From positions 1 to 64,000 of the forward strand of contig NZ_SZQJ01000036.1 of assembly GCF_013369335.1 (NCBI RefSeq): 64,000 nt of DNA, in the 5' to 3' direction. The DNA comes from Vibrio sp. JPW-9-11-11 (GTDB lineage Bacteria; Pseudomonadota; Gammaproteobacteria; Enterobacterales; Vibrionaceae). Positions 25,850 to 37,757 of this stretch are shown piece after piece. The position numbers and the translations under genes were made by a program. The notes under the pieces are model-generated. The model searched no databases. It was not told the DNA's origin and was given only the letters and a program-made list of their open reading frames with translations. The number at the start of each line of letters is the position of its first letter. Position 1 is the stretch's first letter.

Positions 25850-25975
25850 TTAAAGTCCGAATTCAGCCAGTAAGCGAGCGACCCAGGTAATTTCACCGAA
25901 CGCAATCCAATCATATAACGTGAAGAACAGCGCACAGATAACGGCCAACTTCACGAGGCGGTAGACAATAAACAT
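25850..25975 (-). CDS. Small membrane protein of 41 aa
   Basis: This short gene reads MFIVYRLVKLAVICALFFTL, then YDWIAFGEITWVARLLAEFG and a final Leu before TAA. ATG 25975 has GGAG six bases upstream, a good ribosome site. Residues 4-21 form a single hydrophobic helix with basic residues on the N-terminal side, and the rest is amphipathic. It follows the terminator of the 66-aa gene and converges on pyrC. Function unknown. The clear ribosome site, membrane helix and tight fit suggest a real small protein. Confidence 0.6.
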   Translation of the reverse strand: MFIVYRLVKLAVICALFFTLYDWIAFGEITWVARLLAEFGL

Positions 25976-25992
25976 AATCGACTCCGAGACAA

Positions 25993-26015
25993 TAAAAAAG
26001 GCCGCATTAGCGACC
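25993..26015 (-). terminator. Terminator after the 66-aa gene
   Basis: On the minus strand GGTCGC-TAAT-GCGGCC (one G-T pair) is followed by TTTTTTATT, 22 bases past the stop at 26037. Confidence 0.8.
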
Positions 26016-26036
26016 TATACACAAACGGATACTGAC

Positions 26037-26237
26037 TTAGTGCACTGGCGTATCTGACTTAGCGTAAAACTTACCAAAGTACTGCTCAAGCACTTCTGGC
26101 GTTAGCTTGCCTTCTGCTTCCAGTTGTTTCAGCTCTTGCGCAATCGCTTGTTGCTCTTCAAGCGATGGCAATGCAACTTCGGGTTCGCTGCTCATCTCCT
26201 GAGACATCTGCTCAAGCTCTTTTTCGAAATCGCTCAT
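26037..26237 (-). CDS. Small acidic hypothetical protein (66 aa)
   Basis: This is a highly charged, helical, coiled-coil-like protein (MSDFEKELEQMSQEMSSEPE, then EEQQAIAQELKQLEAEGKL) with a short C-terminal YFGKFYAKSD tail. No family is recognised. ATG 26237 is preceded by AGGTAAG. It is followed by its own terminator and probably monocistronic or read from the downstream side of the chemoreceptor gene's region. Confidence 0.75.
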   Translation of the reverse strand: MSDFEKELEQMSQEMSSEPEVALPSLEEQQAIAQELKQLEAEGKLTPEVLEQYFGKFYAKSDTPVH

Positions 26238-26267
26238 GACTTCACTTACCTTTTAACCAAAATAACT

Positions 26268-26294
26268 GGGGCTAAGTTTACCCCACTTAGCCCC
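26268..26294 (-). terminator. Terminator of the second chemoreceptor gene
   Basis: GGGGCTAAG and CTTAGCCCC form a perfect 9-bp stem (9-base loop), 25 bases past the stop at 26319. On the minus strand AGTTATTTTGG follows. Confidence 0.8.
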
Positions 26295-26318
26295 GGTGAC
26301 GCCAGTATCGCTGTTACT

Positions 26319-28232
26319 TTACAGCTTAAAGCTGCCCACCATTCGATCAAGGCGTTGTGACAGATCTTTCAACTCGGTGCTCGCAGCGGCCAGCTCTTCA
26401 GCGGTCCCTGTCGTTACTTCGTTGATCGCGTTGATCTCTTCGATATTCTGGTTGATGGTGTGAACCACGGTTGATTGCTCTTCTGTGGCCGTCGCAACCT
26501 GGGTATTGCGGTCCGAAATGTCATGAATACGCTCAGAAATGCGTACCAGCACTTCGACGGCTTCGTCTGACGCAGAGACCCCTTCTCCGGTCACACTCTT
26601 ACCCGCTTCCATCGCCGACACTGCATCTTTGGCATCGCCTTGCAACTGGTTAATCATCTTCTGAATTTCTTCGGTTGATGCGGCAGTGCGACTGGCCAAG
26701 TTACGTACCTCGTCAGCCACAACCGCAAAACCTCGTCCTTGCTCCCCAGCACGCGCGGCCTCAATGGCTGCGTTGAGTGCGAGCAAGTTGGTTTGCTCAG
26801 AGATATCACGAATCACATCGAGAATAGAACCAATCTCTTGGGTCGTTGAGGCCAACTGTTCGACCACTCGGCCCGTATTTTCGATGTCGAGAGCCAAACG
26901 GCTAATGGCATCTTTGGCCTTATTTACCACGTTTTGGCCTTCTTGGGTGTTGTCTGAAGCCGTAGAGGCCGTCTCTGCTGCTGTCGCCGCATTGCTAGCA
27001 ATCTCACTGATGGTTGCCCCCATCTGATTAATCGCCGTCACCACTTGAATGGTTTGGTCACGCTGAACTTGGCTGTTGTTATGAGTAGTATGCGACTTAG
27101 TCGATACGCCATCCGCCGCGGCTTGCAGGGCGTGGCTGGTTGACGCCACTTCTTTCATCGATTGATGAATTTTCTCAATAAAGCCATTAAAGCCCTCTGA
27201 AAGCTGGCCAATTTCATCACGTCCTTTCACTTCGATACGTTGAGACAAGTCACCGTCGCCTTTGCCCAGGTCAACAAAACGTGTTGCAATCGCTTGAATT
27301 GGGCGAGCGATACCGTTCGCGAGGAAAAGTCCCATCAAGATAAACAGTCCAGCAACAACGATGGTGGTCACCATCATTTGGGTCGCGACATCGTTGAGTT
27401 CAGCAAACACCTCGTCCACGGGGATCACACCGACCACAAACCAGTTCATCGACGGAATAAAGCTGGTCGCTACCAATACATCTTGGCCTTCGTACACCGC
27501 TTCAATCAGGTTAAACGAAGACTTATTGAGCAGTTGAGATGTATCACCCCCAAATAACTTGGCAAGGGTTGATTTGGCTTTGCTGCTATCGCGATGAATC
27601 TGGACTTGTCCTTGCGCATCGGCAAGAAACACAAAACCAGACTCTTCAATTTGGAAACCATTGAGTAATGCAACCATATCATCCATCGACTTAGATAGGC
27701 CCGACATCGACATCCCATTGAGGCTTTGATAGTTGGTGAACATCTTCACATCGCCGTTGGCTTCTTGGAAAATACTCACCGATGTCGCGTTTCCTGACTG
27801 CTTGAAACCAAAGAACCACCCATCTTGCTGCTGGTTTAGCTGGCGCAAGAACCCATTTTGGTTCCAGTAGTATGCCGTATCACGATTGGCCACTGAGGCA
27901 TCATTGAGTTGATATTGGGCGCGCATATTATTGAGCTGCTTAACCAAGCGTGCTTCCACCTCTGGTGAGATAGAGGTGGTATCGATCGCTTGCTTAATAA
28001 ACTCGTTGTCGGCGAGCTGTTTCGCCGCGGCGAGCAGTTGACGCACTTCATCGTCAATTTGCCCACTGATTTGTTCTAGGGTGGCGGGCACCTCTAGATT
28101 GATCAAGCGATCTTCCAATACCGATCGCGCCTGACGTTGCGCCATCACACCGACGATGATGGTCGACGCCAATACCGCAAAGGTAATGCCTGCGACCACT
28201 TTCTGTTTTATGCTGATTGAGTTCAGTTTCAT
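26319..28232 (-). CDS. Methyl-accepting chemotaxis protein
   Basis: The 637-aa receptor comprises TM1 (about 11-29), a large periplasmic Cache-like sensor (about 35-285, with [17 protein letters not shown] near 200), TM2 (about 290-310; [20 protein letters not shown]), HAMP, and the signalling domain with tip [20 protein letters not shown]. The sensor lacks the RxxWY/PYxD pattern seen in the 16520 receptor, so it probably binds a different ligand. Its long upstream spacer (28233-28611) is shared with the divergent MoxR operon. Confidence 0.95.
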   Translation of the reverse strand: MKLNSISIKQKVVAGITFAVLASTIIVGVMAQRQARSVLEDRLINLEVPATLEQISGQIDDEVRQLLAAAKQLADNEFIKQAIDTTSISPEVEARLVKQLNNMRAQYQLNDASVANRDTAYYWNQNGFLRQLNQQQDGWFFGFKQSGNATSVSIFQEANGDVKMFTNYQSLNGMSMSGLSKSMDDMVALLNGFQIEESGFVFLADAQGQVQIHRDSSKAKSTLAKLFGGDTSQLLNKSSFNLIEAVYEGQDVLVATSFIPSMNWFVVGVIPVDEVFAELNDVATQMMVTTIVVAGLFILMGLFLANGIARPIQAIATRFVDLGKGDGDLSQRIEVKGRDEIGQLSEGFNGFIEKIHQSMKEVASTSHALQAAADGVSTKSHTTHNNSQVQRDQTIQVVTAINQMGATISEIASNAATAAETASTASDNTQEGQNVVNKAKDAISRLALDIENTGRVVEQLASTTQEIGSILDVIRDISEQTNLLALNAAIEAARAGEQGRGFAVVADEVRNLASRTAASTEEIQKMINQLQGDAKDAVSAMEAGKSVTGEGVSASDEAVEVLVRISERIHDISDRNTQVATATEEQSTVVHTINQNIEEINAINEVTTGTAEELAAASTELKDLSQRLDRMVGSFKL

Positions 28233-28611
28233 TCTCTCTGCCTTTTCAAGCTTTTCGATATTGAGTCAATATTGGATTGGTGTGCCAATGTATGCGGCTT
28301 TTATTAACGCATACGACTCAATCCAAATCTTATATCGGCATCAGTATTGATTTCTTAATGACATAATGCTGATTTATCTAACTTTGCTGTCACTATCAAA
28401 TAAAGGTCAAGAAAGCCAAGTTTTCAATATTGGAATATTGGATCTGAGAATTTTGCCCCCATATTTTAACTCACTGAATTGATTGCACTTGTCTAGACAG
28501 CCCTAAGTCAGTGTGGTGATATTTTCGACATAGCGCAATTACTGGCCTGATCGAGAGGGAACTTTTCGTTCTTACCAGCTACTAAGTGAAAAAATAAGGA
28601 GAGAGACAATC
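28233..28611. promoter_or_regulatory. Divergent promoter region (chemoreceptor / MoxR-Bat operon)
   Basis: No gene is seen in this AT-rich spacer. The clearest symmetry is CAATATTGGAATATTGG (28423-28442 region), containing AATATT-gg-AATATT, which might bind a regulator. The GGAGAGAG immediately before 28612 is the MoxR ribosome site. Promoter elements were not assigned. Confidence 0.4.
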
Positions 28612-29568
28612 ATGAATTCGCAGGCTCTACAACAGTTACGAGACTATTTAAACAGCCAAATCGTTGGCCAGAGTGAGCTGGTGAATCAACTCTTGGTTGC
28701 TTTGCTGGCAGACGGGCATATTTTGGTTGAGGGCCCACCAGGACTTGCCAAGACTCGCGCGGTCAAATCTCTTGCAGATTGCATTGAGGGGGACTTTCAC
28801 CGTATTCAGTTTACCCCCGACCTACTGCCGGCAGATCTCACCGGGACCGATGTCTTCCGTCCGGAAAGCGGCGAATTTACCTTTCAAGCAGGCCCCATTT
28901 TTAACTCGCTTATTTTGGCTGATGAGATCAACCGCGCGCCAGCCAAAGTTCAAGCCGCCATGCTCGAAGCCATGGCTGAAAAACAGATAACAGCCGGGCG
29001 CAAAACCTACCCGCTGCCTGAACTGTTTCTAGTTATGGCGACGCAGAACCCGATTGAGCAAGAGGGCACTTACCCACTGCCAGAAGCGCAGCTCGACCGA
29101 TTTTTACTCCACCTAGATGTGGACTACCCAGATGCCGACAGCGAACTTGAGATCTTAAGGTTAAACCGCGGTGAAGCCAAAGGTGATAGCCACCCTGTAC
29201 CGCCAATGTTGAAACAAAACGATATCTTTACCGCCAGACAAGCGGTCCTTAATATCCATATGGCGGAAAGTATCGAACAATACATCATCCGACTAGTGAT
29301 GGCGACGCGCAATCCAGGTAAGTACGATGAGCAGTTAGAACAGTGGCTTGAAATGGGCGTCAGCCCGCGCGCCACCATCGCTTTAGACCGCTGTGCCCGC
29401 GCTCATGCTTGGCTCAGTGGGCGTGATTATGTCGATCCACAAGACGTTCAAGCTATGGCCTATCCTGTCTTGCGACACCGCTTGCTGCTCAGCTACCAAG
29501 CGCAAGCACAAGGTGTGCAGCCGAATCAGGTCATCACGACGCTGCTTTCCCTCGTTGGCAGTGCTTAA
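28612..29568 (+). CDS. MoxR-family AAA+ ATPase
   Basis: The 318-aa ATPase has Walker A GPPGLAKT (about 40-47), Walker B LADEIN (about 103-108), a sensor-1 Asn in MATQNPIEQEGTYPLPEAQLDRF, and the C-terminal lid. MoxR proteins act as chaperones that insert cofactors or assemble complexes together with von Willebrand factor A proteins. It is the first gene of a six-gene run (28612-35369) with DUF58, DUF4381, BatA, BatB/C and BatD genes. GGAGAGAGACAATC precedes the ATG. Confidence 0.95.
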   Translation: MNSQALQQLRDYLNSQIVGQSELVNQLLVALLADGHILVEGPPGLAKTRAVKSLADCIEGDFHRIQFTPDLLPADLTGTDVFRPESGEFTFQAGPIFNSLILADEINRAPAKVQAAMLEAMAEKQITAGRKTYPLPELFLVMATQNPIEQEGTYPLPEAQLDRFLLHLDVDYPDADSELEILRLNRGEAKGDSHPVPPMLKQNDIFTARQAVLNIHMAESIEQYIIRLVMATRNPGKYDEQLEQWLEMGVSPRATIALDRCARAHAWLSGRDYVDPQDVQAMAYPVLRHRLLLSYQAQAQGVQPNQVITTLLSLVGSA

Positions 29569-29570
29569 GG

Positions 29571-30497
29571 GTGAGATCCATGCACACTCAGCTTCCACCT
29601 TATAGTGACGGCGTCAATCTAACCCTTGATGAGCTGATCTATTACAAGCAACAAGCTATCCGTTGGATGCCGCCAGGAAAAAGCCTGTGGTCACAGAGGC
29701 TTGGTCAGCATCACAGTCGTCAACTCGGCCGGGGTATGGATTTTAGTGAAGTACGTCAGTACCAGGCTGGAGATGATATTCGCGCCATCGACTGGCGCGT
29801 CACGGCCCGAACGGGTAAGCCTCATACTAAGCTGTTTAGCGAAGAGCGTGAAAAGCCCATCGTTTTGTTGATTGACCTTTCACCTAGCCTTTTTTTCGGC
29901 TCTCAACTGCTGTTCAAGTCGGTTCAAGTCGCGCATATGGCGAGCTTAATTGCTTGGCTAAGCGTGGCGCAGCAAGATAGAGTTGGCGCAGTCATCGACA
30001 CTGGTAGCGAGCTTATCGAACTCAAGCCAACCGCGCGAACTAAAGGCGCTCTGGGCTTGATTCAATCACTCGTCACCCAGCACGCCATCGGCCTTGCGGC
30101 AGAGAAGCACGACTCTTGGCCGCTTAGCCATGCCCTGCAAGCGCTAAATCGTCTGTGCCCAAAAGGGAGTGAGATCATTCTATTAAGCGACTTTACTCGT
30201 TTGATACCGAAGGATGAACCTGCGCTTAGCCGCCTTACTCAACATAACCGCGTGCGCATGGTGCACATTTGCGATCCATTGGAGTATGGAGACACGCATT
30301 TTCGTGGTAGTGAGTTAGTCAGTAGTGCCAAAGGCAATCATTGGTTAGATTTTGCCTCTAAACTAACACGCGCCGGTATTGCCGACGCATTTGAGCAACA
30401 GCGCGCCTACTTAACGCAATTAGCCCTAACCATGGGCATCTCATTTTCAGCGCTCAGCAGTGATCGCACCCTATTAAAACAATTAGATGGATTTTAA
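29571..30497 (+). CDS. DUF58 domain protein of the MoxR-Bat operon
   Basis: The 308-aa protein has the DUF58 signature: DFSEVRQYQAGDDIRAIDWRVTART (about 53-77). This is followed by a vWA-like fold with a DLSPSLFFG start (MIDAS-like DxSxS, about 98-106). It begins two bases after the MoxR stop (GTGAG region supplies the ribosome site). In related operons it partners the MoxR ATPase. Predicted soluble. Confidence 0.92.
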   Translation: MRSMHTQLPPYSDGVNLTLDELIYYKQQAIRWMPPGKSLWSQRLGQHHSRQLGRGMDFSEVRQYQAGDDIRAIDWRVTARTGKPHTKLFSEEREKPIVLLIDLSPSLFFGSQLLFKSVQVAHMASLIAWLSVAQQDRVGAVIDTGSELIELKPTARTKGALGLIQSLVTQHAIGLAAEKHDSWPLSHALQALNRLCPKGSEIILLSDFTRLIPKDEPALSRLTQHNRVRMVHICDPLEYGDTHFRGSELVSSAKGNHWLDFASKLTRAGIADAFEQQRAYLTQLALTMGISFSALSSDRTLLKQLDGF

Positions 30498-30499
30498 CT

Positions 30500-30973
30500 A
30501 TGAGCACCGAGACTCAATCTTCACTTCTCCCCCTAAACGCGCTGCACTTACCGCCCCCTCCAAGCTGGTTCCCTTTGGCATGGGGATGGTGGGCTACATT
30601 AGCCGCATTTCTCGTTGCTGTGCTGATCGTCGTTGCGCTGATTCGCTGGAATAAAAAGCGCTTAGCGCCGAAAAAAACCGCCTTACGCTTGCTCGCCAAT
30701 GGGCAAAAACCGTCAGAAGCCATTGAACTGGTGCGCCAGACCGCCCTGTGCTACTACCCAAGAGAAGAGATTGCACAACTAACGGGCAAGGAGTGGTACC
30801 ACTTTCTTGATAGCCAAATGGCCCAACCTTGCTTTGTTGAACACTATGATGAGTGGCAACAAGCCCTATACAGCAAGCAGCCAGTCAACAATGCGCCGCA
30901 TCTCATTCAACAGTGCAACGACTGGGTTTCCCAAGCACTACCGCCGAAAAGAGGGAGAGTTAAGCGTGGCTAA
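30500..30973 (+). CDS. DUF4381 membrane protein
   Basis: The 157-aa protein has a Pro-rich N-terminal LPLNALHLPPPPSWFPLAWGWW segment, one transmembrane helix (about 30-52; LAAFLVAVLIVVALIRW) and a cytoplasmic helical domain with ALCYYPREEIAQLTGKEWY. This is the DUF4381 layout found between DUF58 and vWA genes in proteobacterial Bat operons. It starts two bases after the previous stop, and its end overlaps the next gene by 8 bases. Confidence 0.9.
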   Translation: MSTETQSSLLPLNALHLPPPPSWFPLAWGWWATLAAFLVAVLIVVALIRWNKKRLAPKKTALRLLANGQKPSEAIELVRQTALCYYPREEIAQLTGKEWYHFLDSQMAQPCFVEHYDEWQQALYSKQPVNNAPHLIQQCNDWVSQALPPKRGRVKRG

Positions 30974-31926
30974 CCTTAGCTTCGTTTGGTGGTGGGCATT
31001 TATCCTATTGCCACTACCTATTATTGTCTATCGACTCACGCCGCCAATTAAAAAGGCCGCGACGATTCATTTGGCTTATCTGCCGAGCAACCTCTCTCAG
31101 CGATCAGCAAGCCATTGGCTGATTAAGCTGCTTGCCGGCTGTTTTTGGCTTACCTTGATTACCGCGCTGGCTCGGCCGGTATGGTATGGCGACCCTGTCA
31201 CCACCCAGCCTAAGCACCGCGATTTGATGTTAGTGCTCGACCTCTCTTACTCAATGAACCAACAAGATATGCGTCTTGGCGACGAGTATATTGACCGGCT
31301 AAGCGCGATGAAACAAGTCGTTAGCGACTTTGCTAAACAGCGTCAAGGGGACCGGTTAGGTCTCGTACTGTTTGCCGACCACGCTTATTTACAAAGTCCA
31401 TTGACGCTAGATAGAACAGCCATTGCTGAACAGGTAGAGAGTTTGGTGCTGCGTTTAATCGGCGACAAAACCGCACTAGGTGACGGCATCGGACTCGCGA
31501 CCAAAACCTTTATTGATAGCGACGCCCCGCAACGCGTCATTGTCCTGCTTAGTGATGGCGGCAATACTTCTGGCGTACTCGAACCCATCGAGGCGGCCAA
31601 GATCGCCAATAAGTATAACGCTACTATCTACACCATAGGCGTCGGTGCAGGGGAAATGATGGTCAAAGAATTTTTTATGACCCGCAAAGTCAATACGGCT
31701 CAAGACCTCGACGAGAAAAGCTTAATCGCCATTGCGAACGCCACGGGCGGCCAGTACTTCCGTGCGCGCAACGCCGACGAACTAGCAACCATCTACGACA
31801 CCATCAATAGCTTAGAGCCGATCAGTGCGGCGACCCAAACTTGGCGACCACAAACCGAGTGGTTTACGCTACCACTTGGTTTGGCCTTTATTCTTGGTAC
31901 CTTGATCCTAGTGATGAGGAGGAATC

Positions 31927-31934
<8 letters not shown>
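30966..31934 (+). CDS. BatA-like von Willebrand factor A membrane protein
   Basis: The 322-aa protein starts at GTG 30966 (MANLSFVWWWAFILLPLP), with GGGAGAG upstream; the longer frame back to 30807 runs through the preceding gene. A transmembrane segment lies at each end (about 6-23 and 296-315) around a vWA domain whose MIDAS motif is DLSYSMN (about 92-98), with later Thr (KTALGDG) and Asp (SDGGN) positions. Bat vWA proteins are metal-dependent interaction modules; the operon was linked to aerotolerance in Bacteroides, but its job in Vibrio is not established. Confidence 0.93.
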
Positions 31935-33731
<1,797 letters not shown>

Positions 33732-33738
<7 letters not shown>

Positions 33739-35369
33739 GTATCCAATCCGTAACATCACATGCAGTACGCCTCCTTGCCTTCGCACTGCTGATGGTCAGC
33801 GCTCAAAGTTGGGCCACCACAGTCGTCGCTACGGTAAGCAAAAACAAAGTGGTTAAAAACGAAGTCTTTCAACTCCGCATCGTGGTCGATAAGCGTGTCT
33901 CTTCCGACGCCATCGACTTATCTGCACTTGAGCAAGATTTCTATATTGGTAAACCCAGCTTTGGTAGTTCAGTGAATATCATTAATGGTGACCGCAGTAC
34001 GCGAAGTGAATGGAACATTAGTTTGGCCGCGCAGCGCTTAGGCATCGCCAAAATTCCTGCGTTTGTGATTGATGGTGCTCAATCTCAACCAATTGCGATT
34101 CAAGTCACCATGGACAGTGACCAACCTGTGCTGAGTGATTTGATTGAAGTCCAAAGCCATTTGGAGCGCACACAGCTTTATCCGAGTGAGAGTAGCGTGC
34201 TTGCGACTCGCCTAATCATAAAAACAGACCCGAGGCGACTACAAAACCCAGCCATAGTACCGCCGAAAGCCAGCGGCGTCTCGCTGACTTCCATTGGCGA
34301 AGCCAATCAATATCAAAGCGTTCTCGACGGCGTTGAGGTAACGATTGTCGACCAAAAATACCGCCTAACCGCCGAAAAAGCGGGGACGTTTGAGATACGT
34401 GGCATTGGCTTTAACGGCAGCATCGTTTATGGCGATAATCGCAGTGGCACCACAAAACTGGTATCGGCCAACACAGAGCCCGCTCGACTATCACTTGAAG
34501 TGCTGCCCGTGCCTTCTCAATATCAAGGGCAGTGGCTCCCCGCCTCTCAGTTAGAGCTCAGCCAACAGTGGCGGGACTCACAAGGTCAACCCGTCGCGAC
34601 CGACGCCGTTTACACCACCCCTGTAGGTGAATCACTCAGTCGAGAAATTACACTGGATATTCAAGGACTCGCGTCGGAGCGTTTTCCCGACCTAGTGCTA
34701 TCGGCTCCATCGAGCTTGCGGGTGTATCAAGAAAAGCCGCAGTTTAGTCAGCTCGACAATGGGTTAACACGAATGACTGTGAAGCAGGTTCTGATCCCAC
34801 AACAATCGGGCGAAATCCGCCTTGATCAAGTGACGCTTAACTGGTGGGACAGCGTGAACAACGAGCAACAAACCAGTATATTGCCGGGGTTAACGCTCCA
34901 GGTTATGCCCGCAAAAGAGATCAACCAAGAGGTCGTACTACCTGCTGCTAGCCCAGGGCGCGCTGCTGAGATTAAAACCGTGTACGATGCTGGTTTTTGG
35001 CCCTATCTTACCGCCTTGTTTGCTCTGTTGTGGTTGACAACAGTGGGATTGGGCTACCGCATGTTGCGGAAAAACCCACATAGCCGCTCGCAGGGGCCAA
35101 CACACCACCAAACGGACCCTTCGATTGAGCAAGCGTTGAGAAACCAAGATTTCGTTAATGCCAATTTGCTAATAAATCGCTGGTTGGATGCAAACCCAGA
35201 TTTGGCGATCTCCACACGTGATGCCATCGGCCAACAGATTGCGCAAATGAACCAAAGTCGCTATAGCCAACAGGCCCATGAATGGCAACCCGATGGGCTG
35301 CTTAAGCTGCTGAAACACGCCCAAACCTGTAAGACCAGCAGTAAACAGCCCCCACTGGCTGAGTTGTAA
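33732..35369 (+). CDS. BatD-family protein
   Basis: The 545-aa protein has a signal peptide (about 1-25; LLAFALLMVSAQSWA), a periplasmic region of immunoglobulin-like beta domains (about 26-410, starting TVVATVSKNKVVKNEVFQLR, the BatD hallmark), one transmembrane helix (about 418-436) and a short cytoplasmic tail. Its ATG overlaps the end of the upstream gene by 7 bases, so it is the last member of the MoxR-Bat operon. The terminator at 35373 follows directly. Confidence 0.93.
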
Positions 35370-35372
35370 ACG

Positions 35373-35400
35373 AACAGGTCGCGACATGGCGACCTGTTTA
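35373..35400. terminator. Terminator between batD-like and GGDEF genes
   Basis: AACAGGTCGC-gacatg-GCGACCTGTT is a 10-bp stem followed by TATT. It overlaps the 3' end of the convergent GGDEF gene by three bases. Confidence 0.85.
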
Positions 35401-37524
35401 TTCGGTTTTTTTCTCCAGCAGAGAGACTGACCCAAACACTTGATTTCGTCCTTCGTGCTTGGCTTGATAAAGCCCTCGGTCAGCAGCGTTGTATAGCTGA
35501 TCAAAATTAAACTTATCTTGGCTGACTTCAATCACCGAATACCCGACAGACACCGTTAGCGATGAGTGAATCTCGCTCTGGCTATGGGCGATATTTTCTT
35601 GTTCGATACTGGCACGAATACTTTCAGACAAAGTCGCCACACAATGTGGCTGGTCGGTAATCATCAATAGAGCAAACTCTTCACCGCCAATTCGGCAAAA
35701 CACTTCACGCTCTCCTTGTGTATGCTGAGATAGAACACTCCCAACACGCATCAGTGCAATATCGCCCTGCAAGTGACCATAATGGTTGTTGTACAAGCCG
35801 AAAAAATCAATATCAACCAAGATTAACCCGTAGCAACGCGGTATGCGCTCTTGTTCAATACACAAATCTTCTAGCAATGAATCCAGCATTCGGCGGTTAC
35901 CCAGCCGTGTGAGAGGATCGAGTTTTGATAGGGCGTCGAGCTGTTCATTGGCTTGTTGTAGCTCACGAGTACGTGCCTTGACCTCTTGTTCAAGGTTCTC
36001 ATTCATTTCGTGGATCGCTTGCTGAGCACGGGTTCTCAGCAACACTTCGGTCAAGTTCGAGGCAAACATGCGGATCATTTCGCGCAGTTGGTGGGTGAGC
36101 GGCGTGCGTTTGAGTAAGTTATCAGCGGCAATAAAAGCGATGGGCTCGCCACTATTACTTACCAGCATGGTCATGGCTGTCCAGCCAAAACCGACAATAT
36201 GAAAGTCATGATAAATGGGCACCGACTCTTCAAACACCACATCATTCGGGTTTATGCGCGCCGCACTGACAATTGAGCGATCAACGGTTTCCGAACGATA
36301 ATATGACTCATCGACCACATTCCCTTGGATATCTGTCCCCCAAGTACCTTGCATATGAGTACAATCCTTATCGGTCAGAAACACTGCGAATCGGTCTATA
36401 CCCAGTCGGTTAATCGCAAACGTCACCGCCGACTTACACACTTCACTAACGGTCATACAACGAGACAACTCGACCATACTGGTGTGCAACATACGCACAT
36501 TTTGCTCTTGACGTTTGCGAATATAAATCTGCGCCAGTAGTGAGGCAAACGACTCCAACATCTGCTTTTGGTAGCTGGTGATAGGGGTACGGTTGATATA
36601 GTTATCCATAGCGATCCAACCGATGATCGCTTCACCATCGCGCAAGATCAACATTCCATTCCAACCCTGGCCAATCACGTTGCCTGCGGTATACAGCGGC
36701 GCGTCTTCTACGACGACTAAAGTCTCTTTGCCTTCAAAAAGCGCGTTAATGTACGTCTCTTCCAACTGGTGCAGATCAAACTGCGTATGGTGCTCACTGA
36801 CGGTCTTCCCTTGCTCGTCCGTGCCGTAAGTCCCGTTAAAGCTACGTTTTTTAATATCGAGCAGCATGAAGGACACGCGGTCGAACCCCAATCGGTCGCG
36901 AATCACTTCCACTGCCTGTTTATACAGTTCATCTAAGTTAGCCGGGTTAGAGATTTCCACCGCCACCGCTTGGACCAACTTCATGTTATCGATAAACAAC
37001 TCACGCTGCTTGATAACATCGAGATATTTGGCTTCTTTAATATCACGCTGCTTAAACTCTTTCGCCGCTTCGGTTTCGGCGCGGACACACTGCCAGCGCG
37101 CGGCGATGATTTGCAGAGCGTCCAATTGACGGCTCTCATTGAGAGTATCTAGTGACGATGCTTTGAGGCTCTCTACCACTAAGTAAATGCGCTTTCCCGG
37201 GTGGTTGTCGAGCATGAATATATAACTGTGCGCGCCCATGATGGTTCGGTAGCGCCACTGGCAAGTATTCATCGCCAGCGGAATTAAACCGTCCGAAGTG
37301 TCAAACTGGCACACCCAGGCCCAAAACGTCCCTGGGTAGTCGTTAAGGGAAGCGGGTTGACCATAAGCGTAGAGTAGCTCCGCTGGCTGAGCGTCCTTGG
37401 GCTCGGAAAAGATGGCCATATGCTTGGGCGTTAGCACTTGCTCAAGATACTGGAACAGAGCATTGGCCAAATAACGCTGATTTCTAGCTGACAAAATATC
37501 TTTGAGTAACGAACGGGGCAACAT
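35398..37524 (-). CDS. GAF-GAF-GGDEF protein, probable diguanylate cyclase
   Basis: The 708-aa protein has two GAF-like sensor repeats (about 175-330 and 340-500), a short coiled coil (about 500-535), and a C-terminal GGDEF domain (about 540-700) with an intact GGEEF active site (FCRIGGEEFALLM). The four residues that should form the RxxD inhibitory site, five before GGEEF, read GERE, so product inhibition is probably absent. The two repeats share DVVEED-type and GQGWNGM / GFGWTAM stretches, showing an internal duplication. It is likely cytosolic. The signal is unknown. Confidence 0.93.
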   Translation of the reverse strand: MLPRSLLKDILSARNQRYLANALFQYLEQVLTPKHMAIFSEPKDAQPAELLYAYGQPASLNDYPGTFWAWVCQFDTSDGLIPLAMNTCQWRYRTIMGAHSYIFMLDNHPGKRIYLVVESLKASSLDTLNESRQLDALQIIAARWQCVRAETEAAKEFKQRDIKEAKYLDVIKQRELFIDNMKLVQAVAVEISNPANLDELYKQAVEVIRDRLGFDRVSFMLLDIKKRSFNGTYGTDEQGKTVSEHHTQFDLHQLEETYINALFEGKETLVVVEDAPLYTAGNVIGQGWNGMLILRDGEAIIGWIAMDNYINRTPITSYQKQMLESFASLLAQIYIRKRQEQNVRMLHTSMVELSRCMTVSEVCKSAVTFAINRLGIDRFAVFLTDKDCTHMQGTWGTDIQGNVVDESYYRSETVDRSIVSAARINPNDVVFEESVPIYHDFHIVGFGWTAMTMLVSNSGEPIAFIAADNLLKRTPLTHQLREMIRMFASNLTEVLLRTRAQQAIHEMNENLEQEVKARTRELQQANEQLDALSKLDPLTRLGNRRMLDSLLEDLCIEQERIPRCYGLILVDIDFFGLYNNHYGHLQGDIALMRVGSVLSQHTQGEREVFCRIGGEEFALLMITDQPHCVATLSESIRASIEQENIAHSQSEIHSSLTVSVGYSVIEVSQDKFNFDQLYNAADRGLYQAKHEGRNQVFGSVSLLEKKTE

Positions 37525-37757
37525 AGCGCGCGACTAAACCTTTGATGGATTCTGACAGATAAAAATTATCAGTTGGTGCTATGCAATCAAATGTATTTGT
37601 CATCGCCTGTTAAGTGACTCGCATTTTGCTGTGAGCAACTTGCCGAGACTTGAACAGAGCAGCAATTCACGCATTTTTATCCGCATGATTGCACCCTATA
37701 TGTTGCTATTGTGCGTCGTCATCATCCACAATCTTTATCCAGTACCTGTAACGTGAG

